A DNA stretch of 64,000 nt, from contig CP137666.1 of assembly GCA_037976565.1 (NCBI GenBank), positions 61,688,605 to 61,752,604 on the forward strand. The letters are read 5' to 3'. Position 1 is the first letter of the stretch; every line of letters starts with the position of its first letter. Origin of the DNA: Mesocentrotus franciscanus (Eukaryota; Echinodermata; Echinoidea; Camarodonta; Strongylocentrotidae). Below the pieces are notes generated by a model. That model was not told where the DNA came from and did no database searches. It saw nothing but the letters and a program-made list of their open reading frames with translations. The translations under genes were made by a program, and so were the position numbers. This document shows positions 1 through 11,876 of this stretch, piece after piece.

Positions 1-313
1 ATTAGGGATGGGAGGGGATATTTAAATAGATTTTAATGATTTTTGTTTTTAGAGTTATGGTTTAATTTAATTTAGTTTAGTACATGTACAGTGTATTTTA
101 ATTAAGCCTTACTATTTAGTAATATCGTTATATTATCATTATGTATATATTGGACTCCATGGAAGAACAGAGCCATTAGGTTAATGGCTCTGAAATGAAC
201 TATCCAACCGTTTTATCATTCTATCATTGTTATATAAGTCTTTGATTTTGTTATATTGTGTTATTGTTTTTTATGATGATTTTCGGAAATAAAACAAACA
301 AACGAAACTCACT
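1..313 (+). repeat. Probable 3' end of a non-LTR retrotransposon
   Basis: AT-rich sequence containing a small stem (gagccattag/ctaatggctc, about 170-191) and ending near 285-305 in aaataaaacaaacaaacga, a short A-rich repeated tail. This is the usual look of a LINE 3' untranslated end. No coding part is visible in the window; it would lie to the left. Called from appearance only. Confidence 0.35.
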
Positions 314-355
314 ATCATGCGCATACAGATTTTTTTTTTTTTTTATAATAGTAGT

Positions 356-1111
356 GTTTTGAAAGTTGAAGATATTTATAATTTACAACTAGGAGCTCTA
401 ATGTATGAATTGAATGCAGTTCTACTGTCAGTAGCCTTGGCTAGAATATTTAAGAAAAATAACCAAGTTCATAGTTATTCCACACGACATGCGCAAGCAT
501 ATCACTTACCTCTTGTTAGAACGCAATTTGCCTTGACTACATTGGGGTCCACTGGACCTAGGTTTTGGAATTCCTTTGAACCAAGAATAGCGCAATCTGT
601 CAGTATTTATGTATATAAGCGCAAACTAAAGTTACTTTATTTAAGTCGATATCGTCTAGGTTTATAGTTGTGATCAATATTTAAGAAAATTATTTGCTAT
701 ATAGGTCAGCAAAATTCTACTCCCGTTTCTCACATCTATTCATCTGTGTGTCTTGTTTAGTTTTTGTTTGTGTATCAGTCCTGTTGCTCGTAGTATTTTC
801 CTGTTTCTCTTGTTTATAGCCATTATTTTAGTAGTCAGTAGATTTTTATCATACTTATTTATGTTTATATTTTCCCAGTTGTTTAGTTAGTTTAGTTTGT
901 AAGCATTTAAATGTATGCATTATTCTTATCTGACGAGTTTGTTCATTTAGGACATACTCATAAGCTACTCATGAGGGACCTTAATTCCACAAGCCTTGCT
1001 TTCAACCAAGGTCACCTCATCTTTCTATTGTAACGCCATATTCTGTTAACTTGTTATATTCATGTCATATTTGTAATGTGTGTTATGAAAGAAAAAAAAT
1101 TGAACTTGAAC
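356..1111 (+). pseudogene. LINE relic: C-terminal end of reverse transcriptase ORF plus 3' UTR
   Basis: The frame open from 317 to 667 encodes, from about 356, the segment after the reverse transcriptase thumb found in CR1/Jockey-type LINEs: a hydrophobic stretch (LKVEDIYNLQLGALMYE), then HSYSTRHAQAYHLP, then GPRFWNSFEP near the C-terminus, matching the family's usual 'YxTRxaxxxxLP...G.k.WNsLP' layout. Everything upstream, including the catalytic YADD box, is missing, so this is a 5'-truncated dead copy. The following 440 bp is AT-rich and ends at 1098-1111 in attgaacttgaac, a short tail motif that also ends another relic near 6905-6920. The family was assigned by eye and the superfamily is uncertain. 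Confidence 0.6.
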
Positions 1112-1261
1112 TATTACGGAGCTTTCTCTAAAAGTTACTTGAAATTGTTGGAAAATTGCAGTTTTTTCACTTAGAATTTGAAGAATTATTCTGGATTATC
1201 TCCTCTTTTTGATACTCAACGTGTTTGTGTGTTCCGGTACGTTACTCCCCCATTGTGAAAT

Positions 1262-1444
1262 TTGTATCGTACCGGAAAAGTAGGCTCGTCATCTCCAAGC
1301 TCTAAAATGGGCATTGATGAGGATCTAACCAAAGAAAACGCTTCACTTCTTCAGAAAACAAAAGCTTTTCGCAAGGTATTCGCGACGTGGTCTTTTGATG
1401 GACGGTCATTGCCCTACTCCCCGCCACTGGCGGAAAGACACTGA
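1262..1444 (+). pseudogene. Possible LINE ORF1 fragment
   Basis: A 60-codon frame whose middle part (GIDEDLTKENASLLQKTKAF, then a WSFDGRSL segment) resembles the short conserved stretch near the end of many LINE ORF1-like proteins, where 'NedLTkxNxxLlkkak' is followed by 'W..nGki'. The similarity is short and from memory, and there is no start context or continuation. It lies between two reverse transcriptase relics, which supports a retrotransposon origin. It could also be chance. Confidence 0.35.
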
Positions 1445-1671
1445 AGCGAGTAATCCACTCTGAAAGTGACTTGGACTTATTGTGATTCTATGGATTTTTA
1501 CTTATATAAACTTTGAACTGAATTAAGCATTTTATCAAATGTACAGTGATGCCCTCTCTGCTATTGTTTAAAATTATAAATCTTACTACATAAAGTCTTG
1601 TTTTTCTTGTTTCTCGTTCTCGTGATTAACATATTGCATTTTCTTTAAAATTGCAGTGTAAATACGTTTTT

Positions 1672-1779
1672 ATGTTATTTGGCTCACACAGAATGTTTAT
1701 TAAATGTAGCAAGCTGAACTTGAATGTAAATGGGATAAATATACGTCATGAACAATCTACGAAGTATCTTGGTACGTTG
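1672..1779 (+). pseudogene. LINE reverse transcriptase scrap
   Basis: Thirty-six codons reading MLFGSHRMFIKC...LNLNVNGINIRH...STKYLGTL before a TGA. This matches the region just after the catalytic core in non-LTR reverse transcriptases, where 'K(T/S)..MlFGt' is followed by 'l.i.g..i..v...KYLGv'. The reading frame ends right after KYLGTL, so this is a broken fragment. It is from a different part of the protein than the 356-667 relic. Confidence 0.5.
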
Positions 1780-1782
1780 TGA

Positions 1783-3087
1783 AAAAAAAATCAAGTACCT
1801 GTGTAGTTAGGACTTAATCATGCATATAATGTTATAGTGAACGCATTGAGAACAACTGACAGCAAAATACTACGCATATCAGTAAATAATGTACATTGAG
1901 ATAGCAGGACTTACATAGGCTAATACCTAAACTAAGTTTTGTTATATATCTCGACAAGTATATTATTGTCAGGAATTTACACTACAAGCCGATATTATGC
2001 ATACATCTACTCTGTATATTTTGGTAATCACTATATTGCACACCCTATAAGATCCTTAACTACCCCCCCCCCCAAAAAAAAACAACAACCTACTATGGGC
2101 ATGAGCCAGGGTTATTACAAGTAAAATGGAGCGGTTGGATTATCTGTCAATTAGTAGGAATGCACTTCAAAAGGCTTTCATCCCCAAATTTTAACAATGC
2201 AGGAAACCCCGTTCTAAGATTTCACTATGTTATAAACCCAATTGAAAGATTTCAACAATGCGTTAAACACCGAAACCAGACAATATTAGGTTCCGTTTGC
2301 CCATATCCATGCAAACCAACCTTAATTCTCTTCCATTCGTAGAAAACCATTAAGAGAGTGAAGAAATTGATGCCTAAAAGTTGCCAGATGATGTTCTGCT
2401 GATTTAAAAAACAAAAGGAAGAAGTAAATACTAGATTAAATAAATAAACCAATGATTAAGTCAGAGAAAAACTCAGATTTTGACTAGCTGTCATCCGATG
2501 GGGAGTTCATAATTATGAGCACTGGGCACACAATAGCCATCAGTAAAGGGGAAGCTTTTTTTACATTGTGAAAAATTTGCCAAAAATCAATTAGCCAAAA
2601 CTCTAAATTGAAATTAAAAACATTTTTACAAGTATTAGCCTTTATTGGCATTGATTTTTTTTTAAATATTTGGTGATTTGGGGTGACTTTTGACTTTTTT
2701 GGGGATGATTTTTTCACAAACCGTTCGGTGATATTGTTCTGCTGGGACCTGGCAACACTGCCTTAGTCGCGTCATAAAGTGAAAGCAGGCTTAGAATGTG
2801 TAGGTGTCTATCCTAATACTATCTCATTTAAAACAGATATGTATCAGAAAATTATTTTAAAGATAAAGTTCAGTGCTGGTCATGCGATTATCTTGAGAAT
2901 GGAAAATGTGTGGAACAGTAGAAGCAATTTGGGATGTTTGAATAATTATATAGAGCTCAACGAAATAATAAGAAATTAAATCAATCTTTCCGACAGTATG
3001 CAGTCATATGCACTGCATACACAATCATGTTCCATAATTTCTCGTCATAATTGAACGTATATCAGAGCTTTTGATAATTATTTAGGG
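1783..3087. other. Intergenic, no recognisable feature
   Basis: AT-rich DNA with a C8/A9 junction near 2067-2084. The short open frames show no domain or codon pattern I recognise. Confidence 0.5.
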
Positions 3088-3088
3088 A

Positions 3089-3245
3089 GATGTGAGTTGG
3101 TCTAGCGGCACGTTCACTTGGTCAGCGCTCTGTCTTAGCCTACAAACTGGCTAAGCTAGGCGACCCCGGCTCGAAACTGAGTCACGTCTTTCAGATGGTA
3201 ACGTTAAAAATCGGTCCCCAGACGTAAATAATCATATCTGATTGA
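3089..3245 (+). repeat. tRNA-derived SINE, 5' part
   Basis: The sequence gtgagttggtcta (about 3092-3104) fits an RNA polymerase III A box, and ggctcgaaactg (3168-3179) fits a B box, at roughly the spacing of a tRNA gene. The tRNA-like part is followed by the tRNA-unrelated body (gatggtaacgttaaaaatcggtcccc), as is common in marine invertebrate SINEs. A true tRNA is unlikely because a clean cloverleaf and acceptor stem are not apparent. Confidence 0.55.
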
Positions 3246-3513
3246 TGATTGATATACGTTTGTCAAAACCCAATTACACACACATTTCTTTTCAGAGGTA
3301 TTTTCTTGCTTAATGCATGGACACAAAGATGCCGATTAAACTCAGCAAAATGATGTTATCATTCAAAATGTTCATACTGAGATTATTTAGAGCATTTAAA
3401 TTCTTTTCCTATTCACTCCACATAAAATTATCATCTTCTCCAGATTTACCGAATTTTGTCTTTCAATAAACACCGCTAATTCCCAATTAGGGTCTGTTTT
3501 AGGGGCTCTGTGG

Positions 3514-4456
3514 GTTAACCCTTACTGTACTGGGGGGGGGGGGGCCTGGGAGCCCCATCCACATTTTCAGAGATCGCGCCGCAACCGCTTAGAATTTTAA
3601 ATTGTCGTTTCATGACTTTTTTTCCTCAAATCTTACGCACATTTTGATACCATTTTTGTCGAAATCAGATATACCTGTAAGGTGTTACATAACAATTAGT
3701 ATGCGCATGTCATCAAAAAGTGCTATAATTGCATATATTCATGTACAAGCAGAAATGTGAATACAGGTTTAGATGTATTTCTTCATAAGTGGAAGATATC
3801 AATTGATATCAAATTTCATTGATATGTTTCTCAAAGTAACTTGATGTATTCCAGAACAAAAGGAATACATTAGAAATAAAACAATGGATATAATAAGAAA
3901 TAAAAACAATAAAATACATAAGAAAATAAAATGATGAATTTCGAACTTTTTCGGATATGAGCAGTGATATGCAGATGGGTACTGGAGAAATATTATTCTA
4001 CAGTGAGAAAGTGGGTGAAATTATTATTTTTGGCTTTGCTCACAGTGCTAAACATACTTGCAACAACAAAAATCACGTAATCTGCGTAGGGCCTATCCAT
4101 AATTCATGCATTTTCAAATATCATAAAAATAATGAAACTTCAGGAATTTGAAATGAAGGAGACTTTTTATTCAATATATTTCAAGATTCTTCACAAGTCT
4201 AAAAACAAATATTTAGAGTTTTCTGTAAAATACATAAAATTTGCATTTTGCATAATTAATTAGGCTTTAACGACAAAAATGTGCATATTAGGTAAAAACT
4301 AATTACACCATCTTGTTCCTTACGTACATATCTACAAACATGCACATGTTTGTGTTTATCGGACATTCGACGGCCGAGATCATAGGGGCTTCCAGGCCCC
4401 TTCCCCCACCCTCCAGTCAGGGAGATGCTCAAAATAGCCCAGTACAGAAGGGTTAA
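3514..4456. mobile_element. Non-autonomous DNA element with terminal inverted repeats
   Basis: The left end (gttaacccttactgtactgg, 3514-3533) is repeated inverted at the right end (ccagtacagaagggttaa, about 4439-4456). A second inner match (ggggcctgggagcccc against ggggcttccaggcccc) extends the inverted repeat with an indel to roughly 60 bp. The interior is AT-rich and has no transposase. I did not find a convincing target duplication. Confidence 0.5.
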
Positions 4457-5351
4457 ATCTACGGCTACGGTCAGACTGACAACCATTATGTCATTAATGT
4501 GATTTAGATGGACTCTTATTGGTGTCTCTCTATATAGACCCCTGTATACGAAAAACAGCACTCGTCAGTGTTGGCAAGGGTGTTCAATCCCATAAGTGGT
4601 AAATGAATTAATAAATAAATAAATAAATAGATAAATGAATTTAAAAAAAATCTCTTTCGGGACAGGTTCCTGGCCTATCATTTTAATTTTGCCATATCAA
4701 TATTTGTTTACCTTTAATTGTTTAGGCCAGCTAGGTGCAACCGATACGCTATAGTGCACTTGCGCCATTGTAGGACATTCAGGCATATAAATGATCAGAA
4801 CATGTCCTGGTGCAATCTCTATAGCCACTGACGCAAAGCAGGATGTGTTGGTTTCGGAAATTTTGTTCGGTTTTCGACGGAATCTACACAAACAAAAGAG
4901 TGCATACAGAACAGTGTGCGACAATTATTATTCAGGGCGCAGCCGACATAATAGACGCCTGTTGTTTTCTATACCTTGTACTGCGGCATGAATTCTACAG
5001 TTTTTAATATATTTTTTTAATGTTTTTATTGTCACATACTTTATTTATTGAATATAACCAAAAAAAGCATGAAAAAAAGAAACATTCAAGCTTAGGCTTT
5101 TATAGATTTAAATACAATCAGTTCCCCTTGTCTGTATATAGTCGATACTTTTCTGCATAAACATGTACTATTCCTCAATATAGCTTTTGTAAATTGAGCT
5201 ATATAACTGAAAGAATATGTACAGTGTGAATTGATGAAATAGTATTGTTTAAATAGAATCATTCGAGTCTAATGATTTTCAAGCGGGGAAATTGTCGGAA
5301 GACACAAATTTATTTCAGACAATAGGAACTATTTTCTTTGTAGACAGGTGA
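4457..5351. other. Intergenic; short (AAAT)n tract
   Basis: A taaataaataaataaatagataaatgaa microsatellite lies near 4606-4640. No coding or RNA feature was recognised in the rest. Confidence 0.5.
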
Positions 5352-6089
5352 CAGTAGCGTACCTACGGGGGGCAGGGGGGCAAAAAATAGGAAAGAAAAG
5401 GAAAGGAAAGGAAAGGAAAAGGGAAAAGGGAAGAAAGAAGGGCTAAAAACACGAGTTAGAAGTGAACCCAGGGCACTCACTTATCCGTATATAGACCAAG
5501 GCCCCGCGGTTCAGCTAGCCATGCTCCGAGATTTGGGTCGTTTTCAGGTCAGAACTAGCCCAAATTCGTTTTTTAGGCCTATAAGATTAAAACAAAATGC
5601 CGATGATCGCTCTACACTAGGGCGTACAAGTTACAACGTTGAAAAGTATGTCAGGACTCAGTTAGCTTCAGGTCCATCTGTCAAATCATCATGCCGTTAT
5701 ACAATGTACAGGGCCCGCGCTACGACGGGACTCGGGGGGGGGGCCCCCGATTTTTTGAAAAAGTATGTTAAAGAAAAATAGAAAGAAACCAACCAAGGGC
5801 AAGGCCCCGGCAAAAAACTTTCCTGCAAAATGCGACACCACATTAAAGCGCGAAAAAATAGCAAATGCGAGAGGTAAAAACACGGAGGCATCGTCAAGCA
5901 TGTCGGCAAAGCTTCCGAGTTCGGCAGTTTGCGGATTCATAAAATCAGTCCTTAAAAGCCTAATTCGTTCAGGAAATTACACACTTTTATCGTTAGAATC
6001 TGGGTAAAACACTCCATTCAGTTGTACAGGTGTCATCCAAAAAGTTTCTATTTCAATCTGCGCATAATTATATGCAAATTATACCGATT

Positions 6090-6310
6090 TCAATTCAATT
6101 CAATTCAATTTATTTATGTTTCCAACGAAACAATACAAAATCAGTTTTAAACATTTACAACAATTTAAGAATACATATTGGAAACAGAGGGGTCCACTAA
6201 AAAGCAATGCTTGTACAAGTGTGGACACCTAAATGATACTTAAGAACAATGATTAATTAAATTAACAAGTTCTTAACTACAAAAGGAACTACAAAATAGA
6301 GGAAAATGGG
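6090..6310 (-). repeat. LINE 3' end with (AATTG)n tail, minus strand
   Basis: Read on the minus strand, an AT-rich 3' UTR-like block with aagtgtggacacctaaatg-type sequence ends in several aattg units (ttcaattcaattcaattcaa at about 6090-6110). A short tandem tail of this kind marks CR1-like LINE 3' ends, and the plus-strand relic at 16.6 kb ends similarly. No coding part remains. Confidence 0.4.
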
Positions 6311-6654
6311 GGGGGGATGCCAACAGAGACGAGAACGGGACAAGACAGTACCTTACATGACAAACCGAACAAAATCAGTCTCATGCATATCGTTTTAGTG
6401 TCACAGATGAGTCGTTACTGTTACACTATATGGACAGATTGGATAGATGTGTAAATCATTAAAATTATAATCAGTGTACGATGCGAAAACGATTCATCTC
6501 CAGCTTTCGGAAATAATAATAATATTCCGCTTTTGTATGGCGCTTAATACATCTACGATGTCTCTAAGCGGTTCACAGATATGATACTAACCTGGGAATT
6601 TTTGTTGTGTCCTGCGGGACGCAATTACTCACCGCTTTTGCATAATTTGTGCGT

Positions 6655-7609
6655 GAGATTTTTTCTTCTTCTTTCTATTAAGTGCCCCTTTTTGTTTAAA
6701 TCTCCGATGAGTGCCCTTATTCATATTTGAGAGGTGCCCCCTTTAACTCTGTAATAAGTGCGCCTTTTCATCTCTGATAGTTACCCCTTTTATTTTGTGC
6801 CCATTTTGTGCCCATTGATGTATAAAAAAATTGATTAATGTACTATTACATGTACCAGTCTTTTTTGTTGTAAAATATTATATCATGTTTTGTGTGGTTT
6901 TGAATAAATTGAACTTGAACTTATCCTTTCTAATTAATACCATTTTCTTCTGATAATTGCACTTTTTCCGTTATCATAAGTGCCCCTTATTAAGTGTGCC
7001 CCATTTTCACCTCTGGTAATTCCCCTTTTTACTTTGACATGTGCTCTTTTTCTTTGCTTCTATTTAAGTGTCCTTTTCCCTTTGGATATGTGCCCCCTTT
7101 TCCTTTCCCCATAAAAAAGTGCTCCTAATTTAAAGCCATTAAGAGCATTTTTTTTCTTTAATTTCACCCAAATCTGGCTCGCTACGCTCGCTCGTATTTA
7201 AAATTGATATAATTATGTTTCTTATTAAAGATCTTTTCAGTCTTTCATGATTAGATTGTGCTTAAAACCCCATCAGGATTGTTTTCCTCTTGATAAGATG
7301 TAATTTTTTGCACTGCGACCTCACAAATCTCTGATAGTTCGCTCGCAAATAAATATTTTAACCATCACAACCAACTGCTAAGTACATGTATGATGCTTAA
7401 ACAGTATCTTGGACCATGTAAAGAGAGAAACAAACATTGAAATCATCCCTGATAATGTACTCACAATGTAGGGGTAAATACCAATGTCTAAAAAGTTGTA
7501 TATTTTCGCTTTGAGGTTTCCCTTTATAGGTGCCCCCTTTTCCCGGAAAAGCGCCCTTTATTGTTGGTGCCCCCCCCCCCCCACTATGAATGACGCTCCG
7601 CCGCCCCTG
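6655..7609 (+). mobile_element. TGCCCC-repeat DNA element, copy 1 (left end missing)
   Basis: The first half (about 6680-7130) is a degenerate tandem array of 25-36 bp units around aagtgccccttttcacctctgata. It is interrupted near 6800-6925 by AT-rich sequence ending attgaacttgaac, probably a nested LINE tail. The second half (7130-7609) is a unique block with gctcgctacgctcgctcg, ending in ccgccgcccctg. The same order recurs at 48490-49542, which has both ends, so the left end is lost here. Confidence 0.55.
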
Positions 7610-7999
7610 GCCTGCTAAAACCTCTGAATTTCCGGCAGGGCTCCGCCCCCTGGACCCCACGCCAATTTACACTCCGCTCGCTACGCTCTACCTGATCGTA
7701 AATACTTTAACCCCCCCCCACCACTTTGAAAAACGTTCCCCGGGCCTGATGCAAGGTGTTTGAAGCTGAAGCCCGACGCAAGTGATTGCTGTCTGCCCAT
7801 CCCAACTGCTGTCCTAGTCTTGTACCGACTGGTTTTGACAATCAAGTGATACCTGAGATACTAGGAAACTATAGACCAAATCGCACGAATTGAGTTTGAA
7901 AATTCGATTTTTCTTCAGCTTCTTAGGGGGGCAAACCCCCCTGTCCATGCAAGCGCGAAACGCCGCTAAATATTTTCTTACGAATCGCCCCCCCCCCCC

Positions 8000-10320
8000 T
8001 GTTACACCCACAAATGTAATAACGCCCACAAATGTTACAACGCCCACAAATGTAATAACACTTTACCCACAAATGTAATAACACCCACAAATGTAATAAC
8101 ACTTTACCCACAAATGTAATAATTTCACCCACAAATGTAATAACCACTTTACCCACAAATGTAATAATTTTGGTAAGTGGTTGTTACACCCACAAATGTA
8201 ATAACGCCCACAAATGTAACAACGCCCACAAATGTAATAACACTTTACCCACAAATGTAATAACACCCACAAATGTAATAACACTTTACCCACAAATGTA
8301 ATAATTTCACCCACAAATGTAATAACCACTTTACCCACAAATGTAATAATTTTGAATCACCCACAAATGTAATAATGACTTTACCCACAAATGTAATAAA
8401 TTTGAAGGGATATTTTGTCGAATTTGTTCAAAACTAAAACCCTGTAATAAAGCATGGGTATAGCGCGCAGTCTTTACTCCAGACCCGGTTATTTCAAAAT
8501 TTAAAAACAGACCCCATAATCATTTTCCTGTGGAATAACATAACAATCGAGCGTAGTCTTTCCTCCAGACCCGGTCATTTCAAAAATAAAAAACAAAAAA
8601 AAACAAAACAAAAAATTCAAATCTAAGACCCAACAATCCTCCAAATTAAGACCCGGTAATAAAGTATGGGATTAGAGCGTAGTCTTTACTTCAGACTCGG
8701 TTATTTAAAAAAAAAAATTTCAAACTAAGACCTCCCCATCCTTTTCCTGTGGAATAACATGGGTATAGAGCGTAGTCTTTCCTCCAGACCCGGTTATTTC
8801 AAAAGAAAAAGAAATTTAAACAAATCTTCGAAACTAAGTCCCACCATTTTATTCCTCTTTTTTTTCATTTAAAAATAAATTACATTATAACATATGTGGA
8901 TACAACACGTCACAAATAAATGATTGGTCGGCGGTCACACGAACTGACAAATCAGTCAAAATGGTCCATATATATAACACACAGAGGAGGGACCGATTCG
9001 ATGGTTCGTTGACCGTCGACGATTTGTTAATATGTAAAAATTCTAACGCCCACAAATATCCTGGAATTCAATGTTCGTAGAAAAAAGTAATCGAATAAGT
9101 GATCTTAAATGTATTTAAATATTGTATATATTATATCATTTTTTTAAATGACCGGGTCTGGAAGAACAACTATGCTCTAAACCCATGCTTTATTACAGGA
9201 TCTTAGTTTGGAAGATGGTGGGTCTTAATTTTAAAGTTTTTGTTTTTGTTTTGTTTTGTTTTTGAAATAACCGAGTCTAGAGGAAAGACTACGTTCAATA
9301 CTCATGTTATTCCACATGAATAAGATGATGGGGTCTTAGTTTTGAAGATTAAAAAAATTAAACGGGTCTGGAGTAAAGACTACGCTCTAAACCCATGCTT
9401 TATTACTGGGTCTTAATTTGGAATGGAGGGGTCTTAGTTTAAAAGGTTTTTGTTTTGTTTTGTTTTATTTTTGAAATAACCGGGTGATGAGTAAAGACAA
9501 CGCTCTAAACCCATGCTTTATTACCGGGTCTTAGTTTGGAGGATTGTTGGGTCTTAGATTTGAATTGTTTGTTTTGTTTTTATTGTTTTTATTTTTGAAA
9601 TGACCGGGTCTGGAGGACAGACTACGTTCAATACTCATGTTATTCCACATGACTAAGATGATGGGGTCTTAGTTTTGAAGATTAAAAAAAAATTAAACGG
9701 GTCTGGAGTAAAGACTACGCTCTAAACCCATGCTTTATTACCGGGTCTTAATTTGGAAGATGGAGGGGTCTTAGTTTAAAAGGTTTTTGTTTTGTTTTGT
9801 TTTATTTTTGAAATAACCGGGTGTGGAGTAAAGACACACTCTAAACCCATGCTTTATTACAGGGTCTTAGTTTGGAGGATTGTTGGGTCTTACATTTGAT
9901 TTTTTGGTTTTGTTTTTTATTGTTTTTATTTTTGAAATGACCGGGTCTGGAGGAAAGACTACGCTCGATTGTCATGTTATTCCACAGGAAAAGGATTATG
10001 GGGTCTTAGTTTTGAAGATTTTTTATTTTTGAAATAACCGGGTCTGGAGTAAAGACTGCGCGCTATACCCATGCTTTATTACAGGGTTTTAGTTTTGAAC
10101 AAATTCGACAAAATATCCCTTCAAATTTATTACATTTGTGGGTAAAGTCATTATTACATTTGTGGGTGATTCAAAATTATTACATTTGTGGGTGAAATTA
10201 TTACATTTGTGGGTAAAGTGTTATTACATTTGTGGGTGTTATTACATTTGTGGGTAAAGTGTTATTACATTTGTGGGCGTTGTTACATTTGTGGGCGTTA
10301 TTACATTTGTGGGTGTAACA
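8000..10320. mobile_element. TU-like foldback element, 2.3 kb
   Basis: A near-perfect long inverted repeat. The outer part of each arm is an array of a 15-bp core (cccacaaatgtaata) with 3-9 bp spacers: 8000-8400 on the left and inverted at 10124-10320 on the right. The inner part is unique sequence with cagacccggttatttcaaaa-type blocks, running inward from both sides to a loop near 8840-9070. The ends are TGTTACACCC and GGGTGTAACA. There is no open frame for a transposase, so it must depend on another element. An outer domain of about 15-bp direct repeats with a unique inner domain is the layout known for sea urchin TU elements. The flanks are C runs, so the target duplication cannot be read. 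Confidence 0.75.
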
Positions 10321-10909
10321 CCCCCCTCGCCGCCGGCTTGATCCGCCTCTGTATGTACCCTCCCAGTGCGTGATTTCTCCTATATATCTAGTGATATATC
10401 ATTTTACTGTTACATTTTTTTCTCACTTTACTACATTTATTTTTATTGAGTGAATAGATGTATATTCTGAATATTCATTAGTTTTAATTGTGCATGTGGA
10501 AATGAAACAAATGCAAATCAATACAATTCAATTCAATGTAAAATACACTTTTTTCATCTCCAAATGTGCAGAATAGGGAACATGATATGTCAATAGCTTC
10601 TTCAAAGAGGAATAATAGAAGTACGTTAATAGAAACATTGTCATTACCAGTTATAAGTTAACCACTGATTTTGTCAAAATTCAATACATTTAACTTTTTT
10701 TTTTTAATGATAATTTTTCTTTTAAATCAAAATAGACCAAAGATTTAAAGTCGCCCGATCGCAAATATTAATATCGACAATATCCCTACTGTGTTATTGG
10801 GACAACCCCTAGTCCCTCTTCACCCCCTTCCACACCTCAACACCCCTCCCCCCCTTGCTCGTCAAAATCGCTTGCCCTCCCCTGACGAGGTATGCCAGGT
10901 ACGCCACTG

Positions 10910-11139
10910 ACAGGTGGTCGGAATTTTTAGATGATCGGCCTGATTACTCTCAGTTACTAGTATCTTTGGTGTTTGATGCTTGTCTCTACGCCATAGTAAA
11001 AGAATTTACTTTGAAGTATTGGATTTGTTGTAGTATAGTGCTCTGCTACGGCGGAGTGATATTTTAATAGGATGGGTACCTGGTTAAGGTTGCAATGAAT
11101 TTCGGCAGCGTGGCTATTTCTGTCTTCCGACATAGGTTT
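10910..11139. other. Intergenic, nothing recognised
   Basis: Unique-looking sequence between two mobile elements. The short open frame here resembles no known protein. Confidence 0.4.
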
Positions 11140-11876
11140 AAAAAAGGGGGAACTTATCAAAGGGCAGTTATATAGATACTGCTGAAAAGTTAAGAAAAAA
11201 CTTATCAAAGGTACAAAGTGGAACTTATATTATGTTGAAAGGGGCACGTATTAGAAAGGAAAAAGGGGCACTTTACAGAATGGAAAAGGACACTTATTGG
11301 AAAGGAAAAGGGGCACGTGTGAAAGTGAAACTATAAAATGGATCCGTATCAGCAGTTAAAATGGGATCTTTTCGCACCTGAAAAAGGGCACTCATCAGAG
11401 ATGAAAAGGGGCACTAATAAAAAGGGGGAAATGCACATTTATTACAAGGAAAAGAGGGCACGTGTCATAGTAAAAGGGCCTTATCAGCAGTGAAAAGGGG
11501 CACTTTACCAACCTGAAAAGGGGCATTCATCAGAGGTGAAAGGGGACAAGGGGGAGGGGCATTTATTACAAAGCAAAAGGGGCACTTATCAAAAGTGAAA
11601 AGGGGTATGCACTTCTCACAGCTGAAAAGAGGCACTCATGAGAAAGGAAAGGAAAGGAGCATTTATTAAAAAGGGAAAATGAGTATTTAGTACAAAGGAT
11701 AAGGGGAACTTGTAAAAGTAAAAGGGGCACCTATCAGAGGTGAAAATGGACACTTATGAGAAGGTGAAAGGATACTTGGTAGAAAGAAAAGGGGGCACTT
11801 TGGGGATCCTTGAAAAAAATGTGGGGGCATTGTGCCCCCTTGTCTTCTCCTCCCCCTCCCCAGAGCGCCGCCTCTG
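11140..11876 (-). mobile_element. TGCCCC-repeat DNA element, copy 2, minus strand, partial
   Basis: A degenerate array of aaaggggcacttatcagaggtg units, the reverse complement of the repeat at 6.7 kb and 48.5 kb. It ends at 11866-11876 in cgccgcctctg, which is the inverse of the CAGAGGCGGCG start of the copy at 48490. The unique half of the element is absent, so only the array and one terminus remain. Confidence 0.55.

Larger units (their letters stand above)
5352..10909. mobile_element. Possible 5.56 kb composite DNA element with nested insertions
   Basis: The left end CAGTAGCGTACCTACGG and the inverse of the right end, CAGTGGCGTACCTGGCA, match at 13 of 17 positions. The flanking octamers acaggtga (5344-5351) and acaggtgg (10910-10917) match at 7 of 8, as expected for a target duplication of hAT-like length. 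Within the interval lie a (GGAAA)n tract (5390-5440), a LINE 3' end, a TGCCCC-repeat element and the TU-like foldback, so most of the length would be later insertions. No transposase is visible. Two independent related ends are an alternative. Confidence 0.4.

Noticed and set aside
3089..3180. A functional tRNA gene
   Set aside because: A and B boxes are present, but a full cloverleaf is not evident and a SINE body follows directly.
8000..8400. A CRISPR-like pattern of short repeats and spacers
   Set aside because: The spacers are only 3-9 bp and similar to each other, the array is mirrored at the other end of a foldback element, and the DNA is animal nuclear sequence.
8063..10373. Open frames with repeated HLWVLLHLWV and YICGRCYICG
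   Set aside because: They are translations of the 15-bp outer repeats of the foldback element.
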